This document shows positions 40,799-49,798 of a stretch of DNA of 64,000 nucleotides, piece after piece. The notes under the pieces were generated by a model. The model was not told where the DNA came from. It ran no database searches and saw only the letters and a program-made list of their open reading frames with translations. How positions within the stretch are numbered: the first letter of the stretch is position 1; each line of letters opens with the position of its first letter. This stretch comes from Paenibacillus sabinae T27 (GTDB lineage: Bacteria; Bacillota; Bacilli; Paenibacillales; Paenibacillaceae), in assembly GCF_000612505.1 (NCBI RefSeq), contig NZ_CP004078.1, forward strand, positions 519,001-583,000. Reading direction: 5' to 3'. A program made the position numbers and the translations under genes.

Positions 40799-42202
40799 AT
40801 GAACAAGAAGACGGGACGCAAGCTGTCTACTCTCGCTGTACTCGGTCTGTCATTCTCCATGCTCGTTACCGCCTGCGGCAGCGGCGGCAACAACGCTTCG
40901 CCAAGCCAGGCACCGGCGGCCACGTCCGGGGATCAGGCGAAAGCTACTGCGACCGCAAGCGTGGCCGACACGCCGCTGCAGAAGGCGATGAACGGCGAAT
41001 ATAAAGGGACCAAGGTTACCATGTTCGGCCCGTTTGTTGACGCTGACCAGGTGAAATTCGAGACGAGTATCAAGGATTTCGAAGAGAAGACGGGCATCGA
41101 CATCCAGTACGAAGGCTCCAAGGAATTCGAGGCCACCATTAACGTTCGCGTGGACGGCGGCAACGCGCCGGACATCGCCGACTTCCCGCAGCCGGGTCTC
41201 CTGGCAGCTATCGCGAAGACCGGCAAGGTGATCGATCTGAACACGGTACTTGACCCTGAGAAGCTGAAATCCAACTACAACAAGAGCTGGCTGGACATGG
41301 CGACGATGGACAGTGGAAGCGGCAAGATCATGGCTGGCATCTGGAACCGCAGCAACGTGAAGAGCCTCGTCTGGTACCCGAAGAAGCAGTTCGAGGAAGC
41401 GGGATACCAGGTTCCCCAGACCTGGGATGAAATGATGGCGCTTACCGAGCAGATTGCCAAGGACGGCGACCCGGCCTGGGCGATCGGCATCGAGAGCGGC
41501 GCTGCAACGGGCTGGCCGGCGACAGACTGGGTCGAGAACATCATGCTGCGGACGACGACGCCAGAGAACTACGATAAGTGGGTAAAGGGCGAGCTGCCGT
41601 TCACGTCGCCTGAAGTGAAGAACGCGGTCGAGATTATGTCGAAGATCTGGATGAACAAAGATTATGTCTATGGCGGCACGAAGTCGATTGTCACGACGGC
41701 CTTCGGAGACGCGCCGAAGCCGATGTTCGAGAACCCGCCGAAGGCCTGGTTCAACCTGATGGGCAACTTCATCACAAGCTTCTTCCCGGAAAACGTTAAG
41801 GTCGACCAGGACTACGACTGGTTCTATCTGCCGCCGATCGACGAACAGTACGGCAAGCCGGTGCTGGTAGCCGGGGACATCTATGCCATGTTCAACGACC
41901 GTCCTGAAGTGCGGGCTGTCATCGAATTCTTCACCACGGGCGAATCGATCAAGAGCTGGGTGCAGTCGGGCGGCGTGATCGCGCCGATGAACGACGCTCC
42001 ACTCGACTGGTATCAGTCGGAATCCGACCGCCGGATGGCAAAGCTGGTTCAGGACGCGTCTACGCTGCGCTTTGACGGCTCCGATCTGATGCCGGGCAAA
42101 GTGGGTGCGGGCAGCTTCTGGAAGGGCATGACCGACTATGTCAGCGGCACCGCCACGCTCGAACAGGCGCTGGAGCAAATCCAGAAAGGCTGGAACAACT
42201 GA
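40799..42202 (+). CDS. ABC transporter sugar-binding lipoprotein
   Basis: A 467-residue solute-binding protein with lipoprotein signal and lipobox MLVTAC (Cys26 from ATG 40799). A Ser/Ala/Gln-rich linker is followed by a family 1 binding fold (IQYEGSKEFEATINVRVDGG, NAPDIADFPQPG, IAGIWNRSNVKSLVWYPKKQ). These resemble alpha-glucoside-binding proteins of the AglE type. ATG 40787 and 40799 are both possible; AAAGGGG lies directly before the first. It opens an operon with two permeases and GH65. The ATPase is not encoded here and is probably a shared MsmX-type protein elsewhere. Confidence 0.87.
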   Translation: MNKKTGRKLSTLAVLGLSFSMLVTACGSGGNNASPSQAPAATSGDQAKATATASVADTPLQKAMNGEYKGTKVTMFGPFVDADQVKFETSIKDFEEKTGIDIQYEGSKEFEATINVRVDGGNAPDIADFPQPGLLAAIAKTGKVIDLNTVLDPEKLKSNYNKSWLDMATMDSGSGKIMAGIWNRSNVKSLVWYPKKQFEEAGYQVPQTWDEMMALTEQIAKDGDPAWAIGIESGAATGWPATDWVENIMLRTTTPENYDKWVKGELPFTSPEVKNAVEIMSKIWMNKDYVYGGTKSIVTTAFGDAPKPMFENPPKAWFNLMGNFITSFFPENVKVDQDYDWFYLPPIDEQYGKPVLVAGDIYAMFNDRPEVRAVIEFFTTGESIKSWVQSGGVIAPMNDAPLDWYQSESDRRMAKLVQDASTLRFDGSDLMPGKVGAGSFWKGMTDYVSGTATLEQALEQIQKGWNN

Positions 42203-42273
42203 GTCCGCGGTTCAGGGGTGAATCAGGCTAAAGTTGACCGGGGCAGGCGGAGCGTGCTTTAAGGAGAACAACC

Positions 42274-42313
42274 AAAAGGGGGCAGCGGGCAGGAACGGCT
42301 CTGCCCCCTTTTG
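42274..42313 (+). terminator. Intra-operon hairpin between binding protein and permease genes
   Basis: AAAAGGGGGCAG pairs with CTGCCCCCTTTT, ending in T's. A partial terminator here would raise binding-protein expression over the permeases, a common pattern in sugar ABC operons. Confidence 0.75.
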
Positions 42314-42346
42314 TCATGGTAAGTACAACATTTAGGAGGAGCGCAT

Positions 42347-43429
42347 ATGGGGACACAAGCCAAACCGGGAATCCGTCTGAGAGCCGTGTTGATCTCCTTG
42401 GGCATACTGCTCGCCAATATTTTGGTCAACGGCCTGATTTTCCTGTTTTTCCGGGATTCGACGCTGCATCCGCTGCTGACAGCGGTGCTTGCCGTGCTGT
42501 GGGGCGTCTTGGGCGTCTATCTGATTTATTATTCGCTTACCTTTGCGGCCGAGCAGTTTCCCGACAAGATTCGCGGCAGGATCCTCCCGTTCATCTTCGT
42601 GGGACCGGCGGTACTCCTGCTGGGCTGGCTGCTGGTGCTGCCGGCGCTGCGGACGCTGTACCTCAGCTTCTTCAATGCGTCGTCCGACAAGTTCGCCGGG
42701 CTGGGCAACTATGCGGCCATCTTCAGTGACCGGCTGCTGGGCACGGCGCTGCGCAACAATCTGCTGTGGGTGTTCGTCGGCACGCTGGCGTGCATCTCCT
42801 TCGGCCTGCTGATCGCCATTCTGGCGGACCGCAGCAGCTACGAGAGAATCGCCAAGTCCATCATCTTCATGCCGATGGCCATTTCGTTCGTGGCGGCGGG
42901 CGTAATCTGGAAATTTGTCTATTATTATCAGCCGGGCGACGAGCAGATCGGTCTGCTCAATGCCATCGTAACGTACTTCGGCGGACAGCCGCAGGCCTGG
43001 ACCAGCATGATTCAGCCTTGGAACAACTTTTTCCTGATTCTCATTCTGATTTGGATGCAAACCGGGTTCGCCATGGTCATCTTCTCTGCGGCGATCAAGG
43101 GAGTGCCCGATGATATTCTGGAAGCGGCGCGCGTGGACGGGTCCGGCGAGATCCGTATCTTTTTCCGTATCATCATCCCGTTCATTTCGACCACGATCCT
43201 GACGGTCACTACGACCATTATTGTCTTCACGTTGAAAATATTTGACGTCGTCATGGTCATGACTGGCGGTCAATACGATACAGAGGTTGTCGCGACGCAG
43301 TTCTACCGGCAGTTCTTCATGTACCGCAACTTCGGCTACGGCTCGACGCTGGCCATCGTGCTGCTGATCGCGGTCCTGCCCGTCATCATCGTCAATCTGC
43401 GCCAGTTCCGTAAGCAGGGGGGATTCTAA
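42347..43429 (+). CDS. Sugar ABC transporter permease (MalF/AglF type)
   Basis: A 360-residue permease with about eight membrane segments, two of them in an N-terminal extension (residues 9-35 and 42-62). The EAA loop is in AARVDGSGEIRIFFRIIIPF (about residues 262-281). Resembles AglF/GgtC-type alpha-glucoside permeases. ATG 42347 has TTAGGAGGAGCGCAT upstream. The stop at 43427-43429 is immediately followed by the next start. Confidence 0.87.
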   Translation: MGTQAKPGIRLRAVLISLGILLANILVNGLIFLFFRDSTLHPLLTAVLAVLWGVLGVYLIYYSLTFAAEQFPDKIRGRILPFIFVGPAVLLLGWLLVLPALRTLYLSFFNASSDKFAGLGNYAAIFSDRLLGTALRNNLLWVFVGTLACISFGLLIAILADRSSYERIAKSIIFMPMAISFVAAGVIWKFVYYYQPGDEQIGLLNAIVTYFGGQPQAWTSMIQPWNNFFLILILIWMQTGFAMVIFSAAIKGVPDDILEAARVDGSGEIRIFFRIIIPFISTTILTVTTTIIVFTLKIFDVVMVMTGGQYDTEVVATQFYRQFFMYRNFGYGSTLAIVLLIAVLPVIIVNLRQFRKQGGF

Positions 43430-44524
43430 ATGGTGGGCTCCAAGAAAAGAAAAGGCAACAAGACGGTCGTCAATCTCGTGCTTGGGATTATCTGTTTCAT
43501 CTGGCTGGTTCCGACGCTAGGCTTGTTCATCTCCTCGTTCCGCCCTGCCGCGGACATTCTGCAGACCGGCTGGTGGAAGGTGTTCCCGCATCAGGAATGG
43601 AAGGCTTCGGATGATGTGATCCGGCTGTCCAAGGATGTAGACCTGCGGGGACCGATCGAAGTGAACGGCAAGACCTACACGGACGCGCAGCTCAAAGCGG
43701 GCGTGGTCGAAGGCGGAAAACGGCTCATGTGGGAGAACCGCAGAGCGCGTATGATCAGCGTACAGACGGAAGGCTGGGTGACGAAGCCCAACCTGACGAC
43801 GGATAATTACAAGAACGTGCTGTCCGGCAAGGAGTATAAGCTGAAAAAAGCCGACGGCAGCGAGACGGTGCAGAAGGGCAGCGGTCTCTCCCAGGCGTTC
43901 TGGAACACGCTGACCATCGCGGTGCCGGCGACGATTATTCCGATTCTGATCGCATCCTTCGCGGCGTATGCTTTTGCCTGGCTGCGTTTTCCGGGACGCA
44001 AGACGATGTTCGTGACCATCATCGCGCTGCTGGTGATTCCGCTGCAGGTCGCGCTCATTCCCGTGCTTAAGGATTACACGGCCCTCGGGCTGAACGGCAG
44101 CTATCTCGGCATCTGGCTGGTGCATTCGGCGTTCGGCCTGCCGCTGGTAACGTATTTCATGTACAACTTCATCAGCCAGCTACCGAAAGATCTGTTCGAG
44201 TCGGCGTTCATTGACGGGGCAAGCCACTTCACGATCTTCAGCCGGCTGATCCTGCCCCTGTCGGTGCCTGCGCTGGCTTCGATCGGCATCTTCCAGTTCC
44301 TGTGGGTCTGGAACGACTATCTGGTGTCGCTGATCTTCATAGGCAACCAGCCGAATGTGCAGGTCATGTCGATGAAGATCGCCGATCTGGTCGGTTCGCG
44401 GGGCAACGACTGGCATCTGCTGACCTCGGCGGCCTTTATCTCGATGCTGATGCCGCTCGCCATCTTTTTCCTGCTGCAGAAGTATTTCGTCAGAGGTTTG
44501 ATGGGCGGCTCGGTCAAAGGCTGA
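43430..44524 (+). CDS. Sugar ABC transporter permease (MalG/AglG type)
   Basis: A 364-residue permease. After the first helix there is a large outer loop (about residues 40-155), unusual for MalG but typical of AglG-like permeases. Then come five helices with the EAA motif ESAFIDGASHFTIFSRLILP. ATG 43430 follows the previous stop without a gap, and the ribosome site AGCAGGGGGGATTCTAA lies in the end of the upstream gene. It pairs with the preceding permease as the membrane channel. Confidence 0.87.
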   Translation: MVGSKKRKGNKTVVNLVLGIICFIWLVPTLGLFISSFRPAADILQTGWWKVFPHQEWKASDDVIRLSKDVDLRGPIEVNGKTYTDAQLKAGVVEGGKRLMWENRRARMISVQTEGWVTKPNLTTDNYKNVLSGKEYKLKKADGSETVQKGSGLSQAFWNTLTIAVPATIIPILIASFAAYAFAWLRFPGRKTMFVTIIALLVIPLQVALIPVLKDYTALGLNGSYLGIWLVHSAFGLPLVTYFMYNFISQLPKDLFESAFIDGASHFTIFSRLILPLSVPALASIGIFQFLWVWNDYLVSLIFIGNQPNVQVMSMKIADLVGSRGNDWHLLTSAAFISMLMPLAIFFLLQKYFVRGLMGGSVKG

Positions 44525-44638
44525 CGCGTCGGCGTACGTCCTTATTGCGAGCAAGGTCCGCTCAGGGCCTACGGCCCGTCTGTTCGATAGGTAATCCAGG
44601 CGGAGACAGACCGCCGTACAAAGGAGTGCGGAGTATCC

Positions 44639-46984
44639 ATGAAGATGAAACCCTACGTCCATCCCGAGCCGCTATATCCGTACCGGGAATGGAGCCTGGA
44701 AGAAGAGAGCTTCGCCGACGGCGAGAACCAGCGGAGCGAAAGCCTGTTTGCCGTCGGCAACGGCTATATCGGCATGCGGGGCAATTTTGAGGAGGGCTAC
44801 CACGGCACTGAAGGAACGTCGGTTAACGGCAATTACCTGAACGGCTTCTACGACGCTGAACCGATTATCTATCCCGAAGGCGCATACGGTTACGCGGTGC
44901 GGAACCAGGCCATGCTTAATGTCACCGACGCCAAAATCATCGGCTTGTCCGTCGAAGGCCACGCCTTTCACCTGAATGCCGGCACCGTGCATCGCTACAA
45001 GCGAACGCTCGACATGCGCAAGGGGGTGCTGCGCCGCAAGGTGGACTGGGAATCGCCTGGCGGACACCGCGTGTCCCTCGTCATCACCCGCCTGGCGTCG
45101 TTTGGGAACAAACACTTGGCCGCCATCCATTACGAGGCGACAGCGCTCAATTTCGACGGCGCGATTACGCTCTCCTCGGCAATGGAAGGCTCCATCGCCC
45201 GGCCGCCGGCGACCGACGACCCGCGGCTCGGGGCGGGAAGCGAGCTGCCTAGCCTGCTTCCGGAGGGCATGGACCACGACGGTGCGTTCTCATGGATGCG
45301 CCAGCGGACCCGGCATACCCGGTTCGCACTGCTGTCGGCGATGAGCCACGTTCTGGAGACCCCGGCCGGCTACGGGACGAACCGGAAGGCGGCGGACCAG
45401 CGGCTGACGGAGGAATTCTCCGTGCCGCTGCGCAGCGGCGAGACGGTCGCCCTTACGAAGTACATCTGCTACCATACCTCCAAAGACTACCCGGAGGAGG
45501 AGCTGATGCCCCGGACCGAAGAGCTGCTGCGCGGCGCGGTGCACGCCGGCTTCAGGCAGCTGCTGGCGGAGCAGGAAGCCTACCTGGAGGAGTTCTGGAA
45601 GCGGGCCGATGTCGAAATCGCCGGCGATCCCGCGCTTCAGCAGGGCATCCGCTTCAACGCGTTCCAACTGCTGCAATCGGTCGGCAGGGACGGTGAGACC
45701 AACATCGGGGCCAAGGGCCTGACCGGTGAAGGCTACGAAGGCCATTATTTCTGGGATACGGAAATGTATATGCTGCCGTTCTTTACATTTACCCGGCCGG
45801 ACATCGCCCGGTCGCTGCTGGAATTTCGTTACCATACGCTCGGCAAGGCCCGTGAGCGCGCGGCGATCATGTCGCAGAAGGGCGCCCTTTACCCGTGGCG
45901 GACTATCGGCGGAGAGGAGAACTCGTCCTATTTCCCGGCAGGCACGGCGCAGGCCCACATCAACGCGGACATCGCTTACGCCATCCGTCAGTATGTCCTG
46001 GCGACGGGAGATACGGATTTTCTCGTCAGCCAAGGCGCGGAAATCCTGTTCGAGACATCCCGGTTCTGGGTCGACCTCGGTCATTTCAATCCGGCGCGAG
46101 GCGGGTCATTCTGCATTGACGCGGTGACGGGGCCGGATGAGTACACGGCGATTGTAAACAATAACGCCTACACGAATTTGATGGTGCGAAGCCAGTTGGA
46201 GTACGCTGCCAGCACGGCCGACCTGCTCCGCGGCTCATATCCGGAGCACTACGAAAGGCTGGTCCGGGCCATCGGGCTGACGGAGGAAGAAGTGCGTCTC
46301 TGGCGGAAGGCGGCGGCCCTTATGTTCGTGCCTTCAGATGAACGGCTTGGCATCATCGCCCAGGACGATACATTCCTGTCGAAGGAAAAATGGAATTTCG
46401 AGCAGACGCCGGAAGACAAGTACCCGCTGCTGCTGCATTTTCATCCGCTCGTCATCTATCGCCATCAGGTGCTGAAGCAGGCGGATGTCGTGCTGGCCCT
46501 GTTCCTGCTCGGCGAGCAGTTCACGCTGGAGGAGAAAATCCGCAATTATCAGTATTATGAGCCGCTCACAACCCATGATTCCTCGCTGTCGCCCTGCATT
46601 CACAGCATCATGTCGGCGGAAATCGGGGATCTGGAGGGGGCTTACGCCTATTTTGACCGGACGGTGCGAATGGATCTCGACGACATCAACCGAAACGCCA
46701 AGGACGGCTTGCATACGGCAGCGATGGCCGGCTCGTGGATGTCAATCATCAACGGCTTCGGCGGCATGCGGCTCCGGGATGGCCTGCTGTCCTTTCAGCC
46801 GCGCCTGCCAAGTCAGTGGGAGAGCTGCCGGTTCCGAATCGCGTTCCGCGGCAGCCTGTTGGAAGTGCGCATCGGCCGGGAGAGTACCCTTTACACGCTG
46901 CTGGAAGGCGACGCGCTGGAGCTGCTGCACATGGGGCTTCGAGTCTCGCTGTCTCCGGGACAACCGGCTTCCTTTTCCCTATAA
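44639..46984 (+). CDS. GH65 glycoside phosphorylase (maltose/kojibiose/nigerose phosphorylase type)
   Basis: A 781-residue GH65 enzyme. The N-terminal beta-sandwich (NGYIGMRGNFEEGYHGTEGT) is followed by the (alpha/alpha)6 barrel with GYEGHYFWDTEMYMLPFF and YPWRTIGGEENSSYFPAGTA, and the catalytic acid E501 in VTGPDEYTAIVNNNAYTN. GH65 phosphorylases split alpha-linked glucosyl disaccharides with phosphate to beta-glucose-1-phosphate and glucose. The exact disaccharide is not clear from motifs. Cytoplasmic, so it should use what the upstream ABC importer brings in. No beta-phosphoglucomutase gene is seen here. ATG 44639 has AAAGGAGTGCGGAGTATCC upstream. Confidence 0.87.
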   Translation: MKMKPYVHPEPLYPYREWSLEEESFADGENQRSESLFAVGNGYIGMRGNFEEGYHGTEGTSVNGNYLNGFYDAEPIIYPEGAYGYAVRNQAMLNVTDAKIIGLSVEGHAFHLNAGTVHRYKRTLDMRKGVLRRKVDWESPGGHRVSLVITRLASFGNKHLAAIHYEATALNFDGAITLSSAMEGSIARPPATDDPRLGAGSELPSLLPEGMDHDGAFSWMRQRTRHTRFALLSAMSHVLETPAGYGTNRKAADQRLTEEFSVPLRSGETVALTKYICYHTSKDYPEEELMPRTEELLRGAVHAGFRQLLAEQEAYLEEFWKRADVEIAGDPALQQGIRFNAFQLLQSVGRDGETNIGAKGLTGEGYEGHYFWDTEMYMLPFFTFTRPDIARSLLEFRYHTLGKARERAAIMSQKGALYPWRTIGGEENSSYFPAGTAQAHINADIAYAIRQYVLATGDTDFLVSQGAEILFETSRFWVDLGHFNPARGGSFCIDAVTGPDEYTAIVNNNAYTNLMVRSQLEYAASTADLLRGSYPEHYERLVRAIGLTEEEVRLWRKAAALMFVPSDERLGIIAQDDTFLSKEKWNFEQTPEDKYPLLLHFHPLVIYRHQVLKQADVVLALFLLGEQFTLEEKIRNYQYYEPLTTHDSSLSPCIHSIMSAEIGDLEGAYAYFDRTVRMDLDDINRNAKDGLHTAAMAGSWMSIINGFGGMRLRDGLLSFQPRLPSQWESCRFRIAFRGSLLEVRIGRESTLYTLLEGDALELLHMGLRVSLSPGQPASFSL

Positions 46985-46995
46985 GTCAAAAGCAG

Positions 46996-47036
46996 ACGGC
47001 GCTCCGTCCCTGAAGTTGGGGAAGGAGCGCCGTTTA
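46996..47036 (+). terminator. Rho-independent terminator after GH65 gene
   Basis: ACGGCGCTCC pairs with GGAGCGCCGT, followed by TTTAT; it ends the sugar operon. Confidence 0.78.
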
Positions 47037-47213
47037 TGCGCTATTTGGCCGGTGGTTTTTTTTGCTCCGAGGCGAACATGTGTGCTATAATGGAAAAATC
47101 CTGCATGTAAGGAGGCTCCATGGCATGTTGGTACACAAAGCTTGCGATTCCGGCGTTGAAGGTATGCGCGAAACAAGAACCATGAATGACAGCACGGACA
47201 GGAGTAGATCAGA

Positions 47214-47555
47214 ATGAAAATAGAGGAGATCGTAGAATACTGTTTGTCTTATCCTGGCTCGTTTGAAGATCAACCCTTCGGAGAAGGATGGACGGCCATA
47301 CGCCATAAAGAAAACAAGAAGTTATTTGCCTTGATATTTAATCGAGATGAACATCTTTGCGTTAACCTTAAATGTGATCCTGAACGATCCGATTTCCTTC
47401 GACAAGCATTTAAGGAGGTCAAGCCGGGATATCATATGAATAAAGAGCATTGGAATACGGTCATTTTAGATGAAGGACTTCCGGAAGATGATCTTCATGA
47501 TATGGTAAAGCACAGTTTTGAACTAACGAAACCTAAACGTAAAACCAAGAAATAA
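47214..47555 (+). CDS. MmcQ/YjbR family protein
   Basis: A 113-residue cytoplasmic protein with the MmcQ/YjbR (CyaY-like, double-wing) pattern: EIVEYCLSYPGSFEDQPFGE at the start, KLFALIFNRDEHLCVNLKCD in the middle and PGYHMNKEHWNTVIL toward the end. The family is thought to bind DNA, but no precise role is established. ATG 47214 has ACAGGAGTAGATCAGA upstream. It stands alone and is more AT-rich than the GH65 gene before it. Confidence 0.82.
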   Translation: MKIEEIVEYCLSYPGSFEDQPFGEGWTAIRHKENKKLFALIFNRDEHLCVNLKCDPERSDFLRQAFKEVKPGYHMNKEHWNTVILDEGLPEDDLHDMVKHSFELTKPKRKTKK

Positions 47556-47659
47556 CACAGATAAACGGATTCTCCTGCTCGGGGTCCTTGTATTGCAATT
47601 TTAGCGATCTCTTTCGCGCCCTGCCGGGCCTCTCCCGGCGCAGCCCGACACTCCATATT

Positions 47660-48124
47660 TCACCGGTTCAGCGTAAACAGATAATTATACTTGCTTGCAT
47701 GCTTTAACTCATCCAGAATAATGCCTCCCACCGTATCCCGGTAGATGCCGACGGGAAGGCCGAACCATATTTGCCGGTATTTTTCCACTGCAGACAGTTC
47801 ACCTTGCAGCGCCCGCTGTATCCCGGTAGTATAGGATTCTACTCGCTGATACTGCTCATTGCTGATCCCCCGGATGTCCTGCCCCGTCAACTCTTTGTAG
47901 ATCCCCCGAAACATACGGTTATGCTCCCGTTCATCGTCGCGGATGGAAGCAATGATCGCAGCTTGCTCGGAGTTTGGGGCGAGTTTAATCAGTTCGTCAT
48001 AGAAGAGCTCGTCATTTCGTTCTCCCTGAACCGCTTCTTTGATCATATCCAGGGCTTGCGGGGTAGAGGTGGCCCAAACGGGCTGAAAAGCGGCTCTGCT
48101 CCAATACGGGTTTACCCAATACAT
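47660..48124 (-). CDS. Ferritin-like domain protein
   Basis: A 154-residue four-helix-bundle protein. Repeated metal-ligand patterns are AVQGERNDELFYDEL, IRDDEREHNRMFRGIY, ALQGELSAVEKYRQIWF and ILDELKHASKYNYLF, i.e. four Glu and two His in ferritin/rubrerythrin-like positions. It resembles ferritin-like proteins of Bacillales of unknown substrate. The N-terminus YWVNPYWSRAAFQPVW is aromatic. ATG 48124 has TTGGGAGGTCCTGAATATT upstream on its strand. It lies downstream of the cytochrome b-like gene but is separated from it by a terminator. Confidence 0.78.
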   Translation of the reverse strand: MYWVNPYWSRAAFQPVWATSTPQALDMIKEAVQGERNDELFYDELIKLAPNSEQAAIIASIRDDEREHNRMFRGIYKELTGQDIRGISNEQYQRVESYTTGIQRALQGELSAVEKYRQIWFGLPVGIYRDTVGGIILDELKHASKYNYLFTLNR

Positions 48125-48195
48125 AATATTCAGGACCTCCCAATGCTTTTGTAATCGTCAGGATTAGCATATGTGCGGAAGCCCAATTTGGTTTC

Positions 48196-48226
48196 ATAAA
48201 AAAAGAAAACCGCCCAAAGGCGGTCG
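48196..48226 (-). terminator. Terminator of the cytochrome b-like gene
   Basis: ACCGCCCAAAGGCGGT (48209-48224) forms a tight hairpin. On the minus strand it is followed by a T-rich run (48208-48196). Confidence 0.8.
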
Positions 48227-48263
48227 ATGGAACAGGGTAGACGGGATAACGCGATAGTGGATG

Positions 48264-48875
48264 CTAAGCGGCTTTCGGCGCGGTCCGTCTTTCCAGAAGC
48301 GCAGCTCCTGCCCAGACAACGGCCGTAATAACTCCTGTGACGATAACCGATCCGCCCGCATGGAGAAGCAGCAGTGGAATCCATACGAGGCCCAGGGAAA
48401 AATGCACTTTGCGCATCCATTTATTTCGCACCCGCTTGATCAGCCACCCGTACCCGGCCAACGTCAAAAGGATCAAAAACGCGGCTAGTCCGGTAAATAT
48501 TTTGTCGTCATGAAGTTTCGTGATCAGATAATAAGCGCCATGCACCAAAATGAGGACCAGTGCGGTCCAGCCCATGAACTGGTGTATGCGATGCAGCAGC
48601 TTGCCCAGCTTTCGTACCGGAAGGGAGGGGGACTTGAGCTTTTTCTTGAAACCTACCCAGGAAAAACTGACCGCTCCGCATACGACCGCAATTGTCCCCA
48701 ATAATTTGAAAGGTTCCAATTCTTCCTCTCTTTCTCCTAGAGGGCGCATTTCCCGGTCGCCGAGAGGATAGGGATGTGTTCCGTGGGCTTGTGCGTAGAA
48801 GAAATAGGCGATCAGCAGCAAACTGACTATCACAACGAAAATGGCGGGAATCCACACTGTTTTCCTTTTTGACAT
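48264..48875 (-). CDS. Cytochrome b-like / ferric-reductase-like membrane protein
   Basis: A 203-residue membrane protein with about five hydrophobic segments (residues 7-27, 57-75, 96-116, 124-143, 155-190). Histidines in successive helices (HRIHQFMGWTALVLILVHGA and KVHFSLGLVWIPLLLLHAGG) are placed as in di-heme cytochrome b561/ferric-reductase-like proteins. The family is not certain. ATG 48875 has GAGGAG 15 bp upstream, a long spacing. The start codon lies within a perfect TGTGA-N6-TCACA inverted repeat (48875-48890), the Fnr/Crp box form, so oxygen-linked control is possible but unproven. Confidence 0.65.
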   Translation of the reverse strand: MSKRKTVWIPAIFVVIVSLLLIAYFFYAQAHGTHPYPLGDREMRPLGEREEELEPFKLLGTIAVVCGAVSFSWVGFKKKLKSPSLPVRKLGKLLHRIHQFMGWTALVLILVHGAYYLITKLHDDKIFTGLAAFLILLTLAGYGWLIKRVRNKWMRKVHFSLGLVWIPLLLLHAGGSVIVTGVITAVVWAGAALLERRTAPKAA

Positions 48876-48890
48876 GTGAGCTTTGTCACA
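48875..48890. promoter_or_regulatory. Perfect TGTGA-N6-TCACA (Fnr/Crp-type) inverted repeat
   Basis: TGTGAGCTTTGTCACA matches the B. subtilis Fnr half-site spacing exactly. It overlaps the ATG of the cytochrome b-like gene, so if used it would repress or act on RNA rather than activate; chance is possible. Confidence 0.4.
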
Positions 48891-49012
48891 CTCCTCTCTT
48901 TTTCATTATCGTATCAGCCAGTTATTAACGAATTATTAAGGCAGGATTCCACTAAAAGGATCTTATGGTATTATGAAGGGGGCGTTCATACAGTGTTCGG
49001 GAGGTTACTGAT

Positions 49013-49798
49013 ATGATCATTGGTTCTTTACAAATGAATGTAGAAAAAAAGGATAAAATAAAAAACTTAAACACCATTGAGCAGCTAATTAATCAGTCGG
49101 TGGATTCGGTTGATTTGGTAGTTATGCCTGAGCTGTTTTCAACAGGTTATTTTTTTGATTCGGCAAGCGAACTGATGGAGATCGCAGAAGAAATTCCTAA
49201 CGGGTATACAACAAGAAGGCTTAGTGAAATTGCTAAAAATGCAAATTGTCATTTCGTTGGAGCCATTGCAGAACAGTACAACGGTCATCTTTATATTACC
49301 GCAATCGTAGTAGGGCCATCAGGTTATGTGGGAAAGCAGAGGAAACGGCATCTTACGGATCATGAATCCAAAGTTTTTTCTTGTGGAACAAGCTCGGAAG
49401 TCTTTGATATCAATGGATGCAAGGTAGGAATTGTGATCTGTTTCGAAGGATGGTTCCCGGAAAGCGCAAGAGAATTAATGCTAAAAGGGGCGCAAATCAT
49501 TTGTCATTCCGCATTAACCTGTCAGGAAAGAACCCTTGATATCATGAGAATCCGGGCGATTGAGAACAAAGTGTATCTGATTTTAGCCAATAGTATAAGC
49601 ACGGAGTATCATAATAATGAGTCCATCACCTTTAGAGGAGACAGCAGAATAATCGATTATGAGGGAAATATTTTAATCAATGCCGGTCAAGATGAGAAAC
49701 TAATTACTGTAGAAGTAAATGAAGAACATACGATTCACAAAGACTTGGAAGATTGTAAGGATTTGATTTCGGAAGTTAAAAAACATACATACTTCTAA
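49013..49798 (+). CDS. Carbon-nitrogen hydrolase (nitrilase superfamily)
   Basis: A 261-residue enzyme, AT-rich and clearly different from the mtnU-like copy at 4771. The catalytic triad is in VVMPELFSTGYFF (Glu), GKQRKRHLTDHE (Lys) and GIVICFEGWFPESAREL (Cys). Typical of amidases of the nitrilase superfamily; the substrate cannot be told. ATG 49013 has TTCGGGAGGTTACTGAT upstream. A candidate -10 TATTAT lies at 48970-48975. Its AT content and isolation suggest it came by transfer. Confidence 0.82.
   Translation: MIIGSLQMNVEKKDKIKNLNTIEQLINQSVDSVDLVVMPELFSTGYFFDSASELMEIAEEIPNGYTTRRLSEIAKNANCHFVGAIAEQYNGHLYITAIVVGPSGYVGKQRKRHLTDHESKVFSCGTSSEVFDINGCKVGIVICFEGWFPESARELMLKGAQIICHSALTCQERTLDIMRIRAIENKVYLILANSISTEYHNNESITFRGDSRIIDYEGNILINAGQDEKLITVEVNEEHTIHKDLEDCKDLISEVKKHTYF

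Noticed and set aside
40850..42178. 442-codon minus-strand open frame opposite the sugar-binding protein gene
   Set aside because: Arg/His-rich shadow product of a GC-rich gene; no ribosome site or domain.
42332..43273. 313-codon minus-strand open frame opposite the permease gene
   Set aside because: Shadow of the MalF-type permease; extremely Gln/Arg/Asp-rich and without domains.
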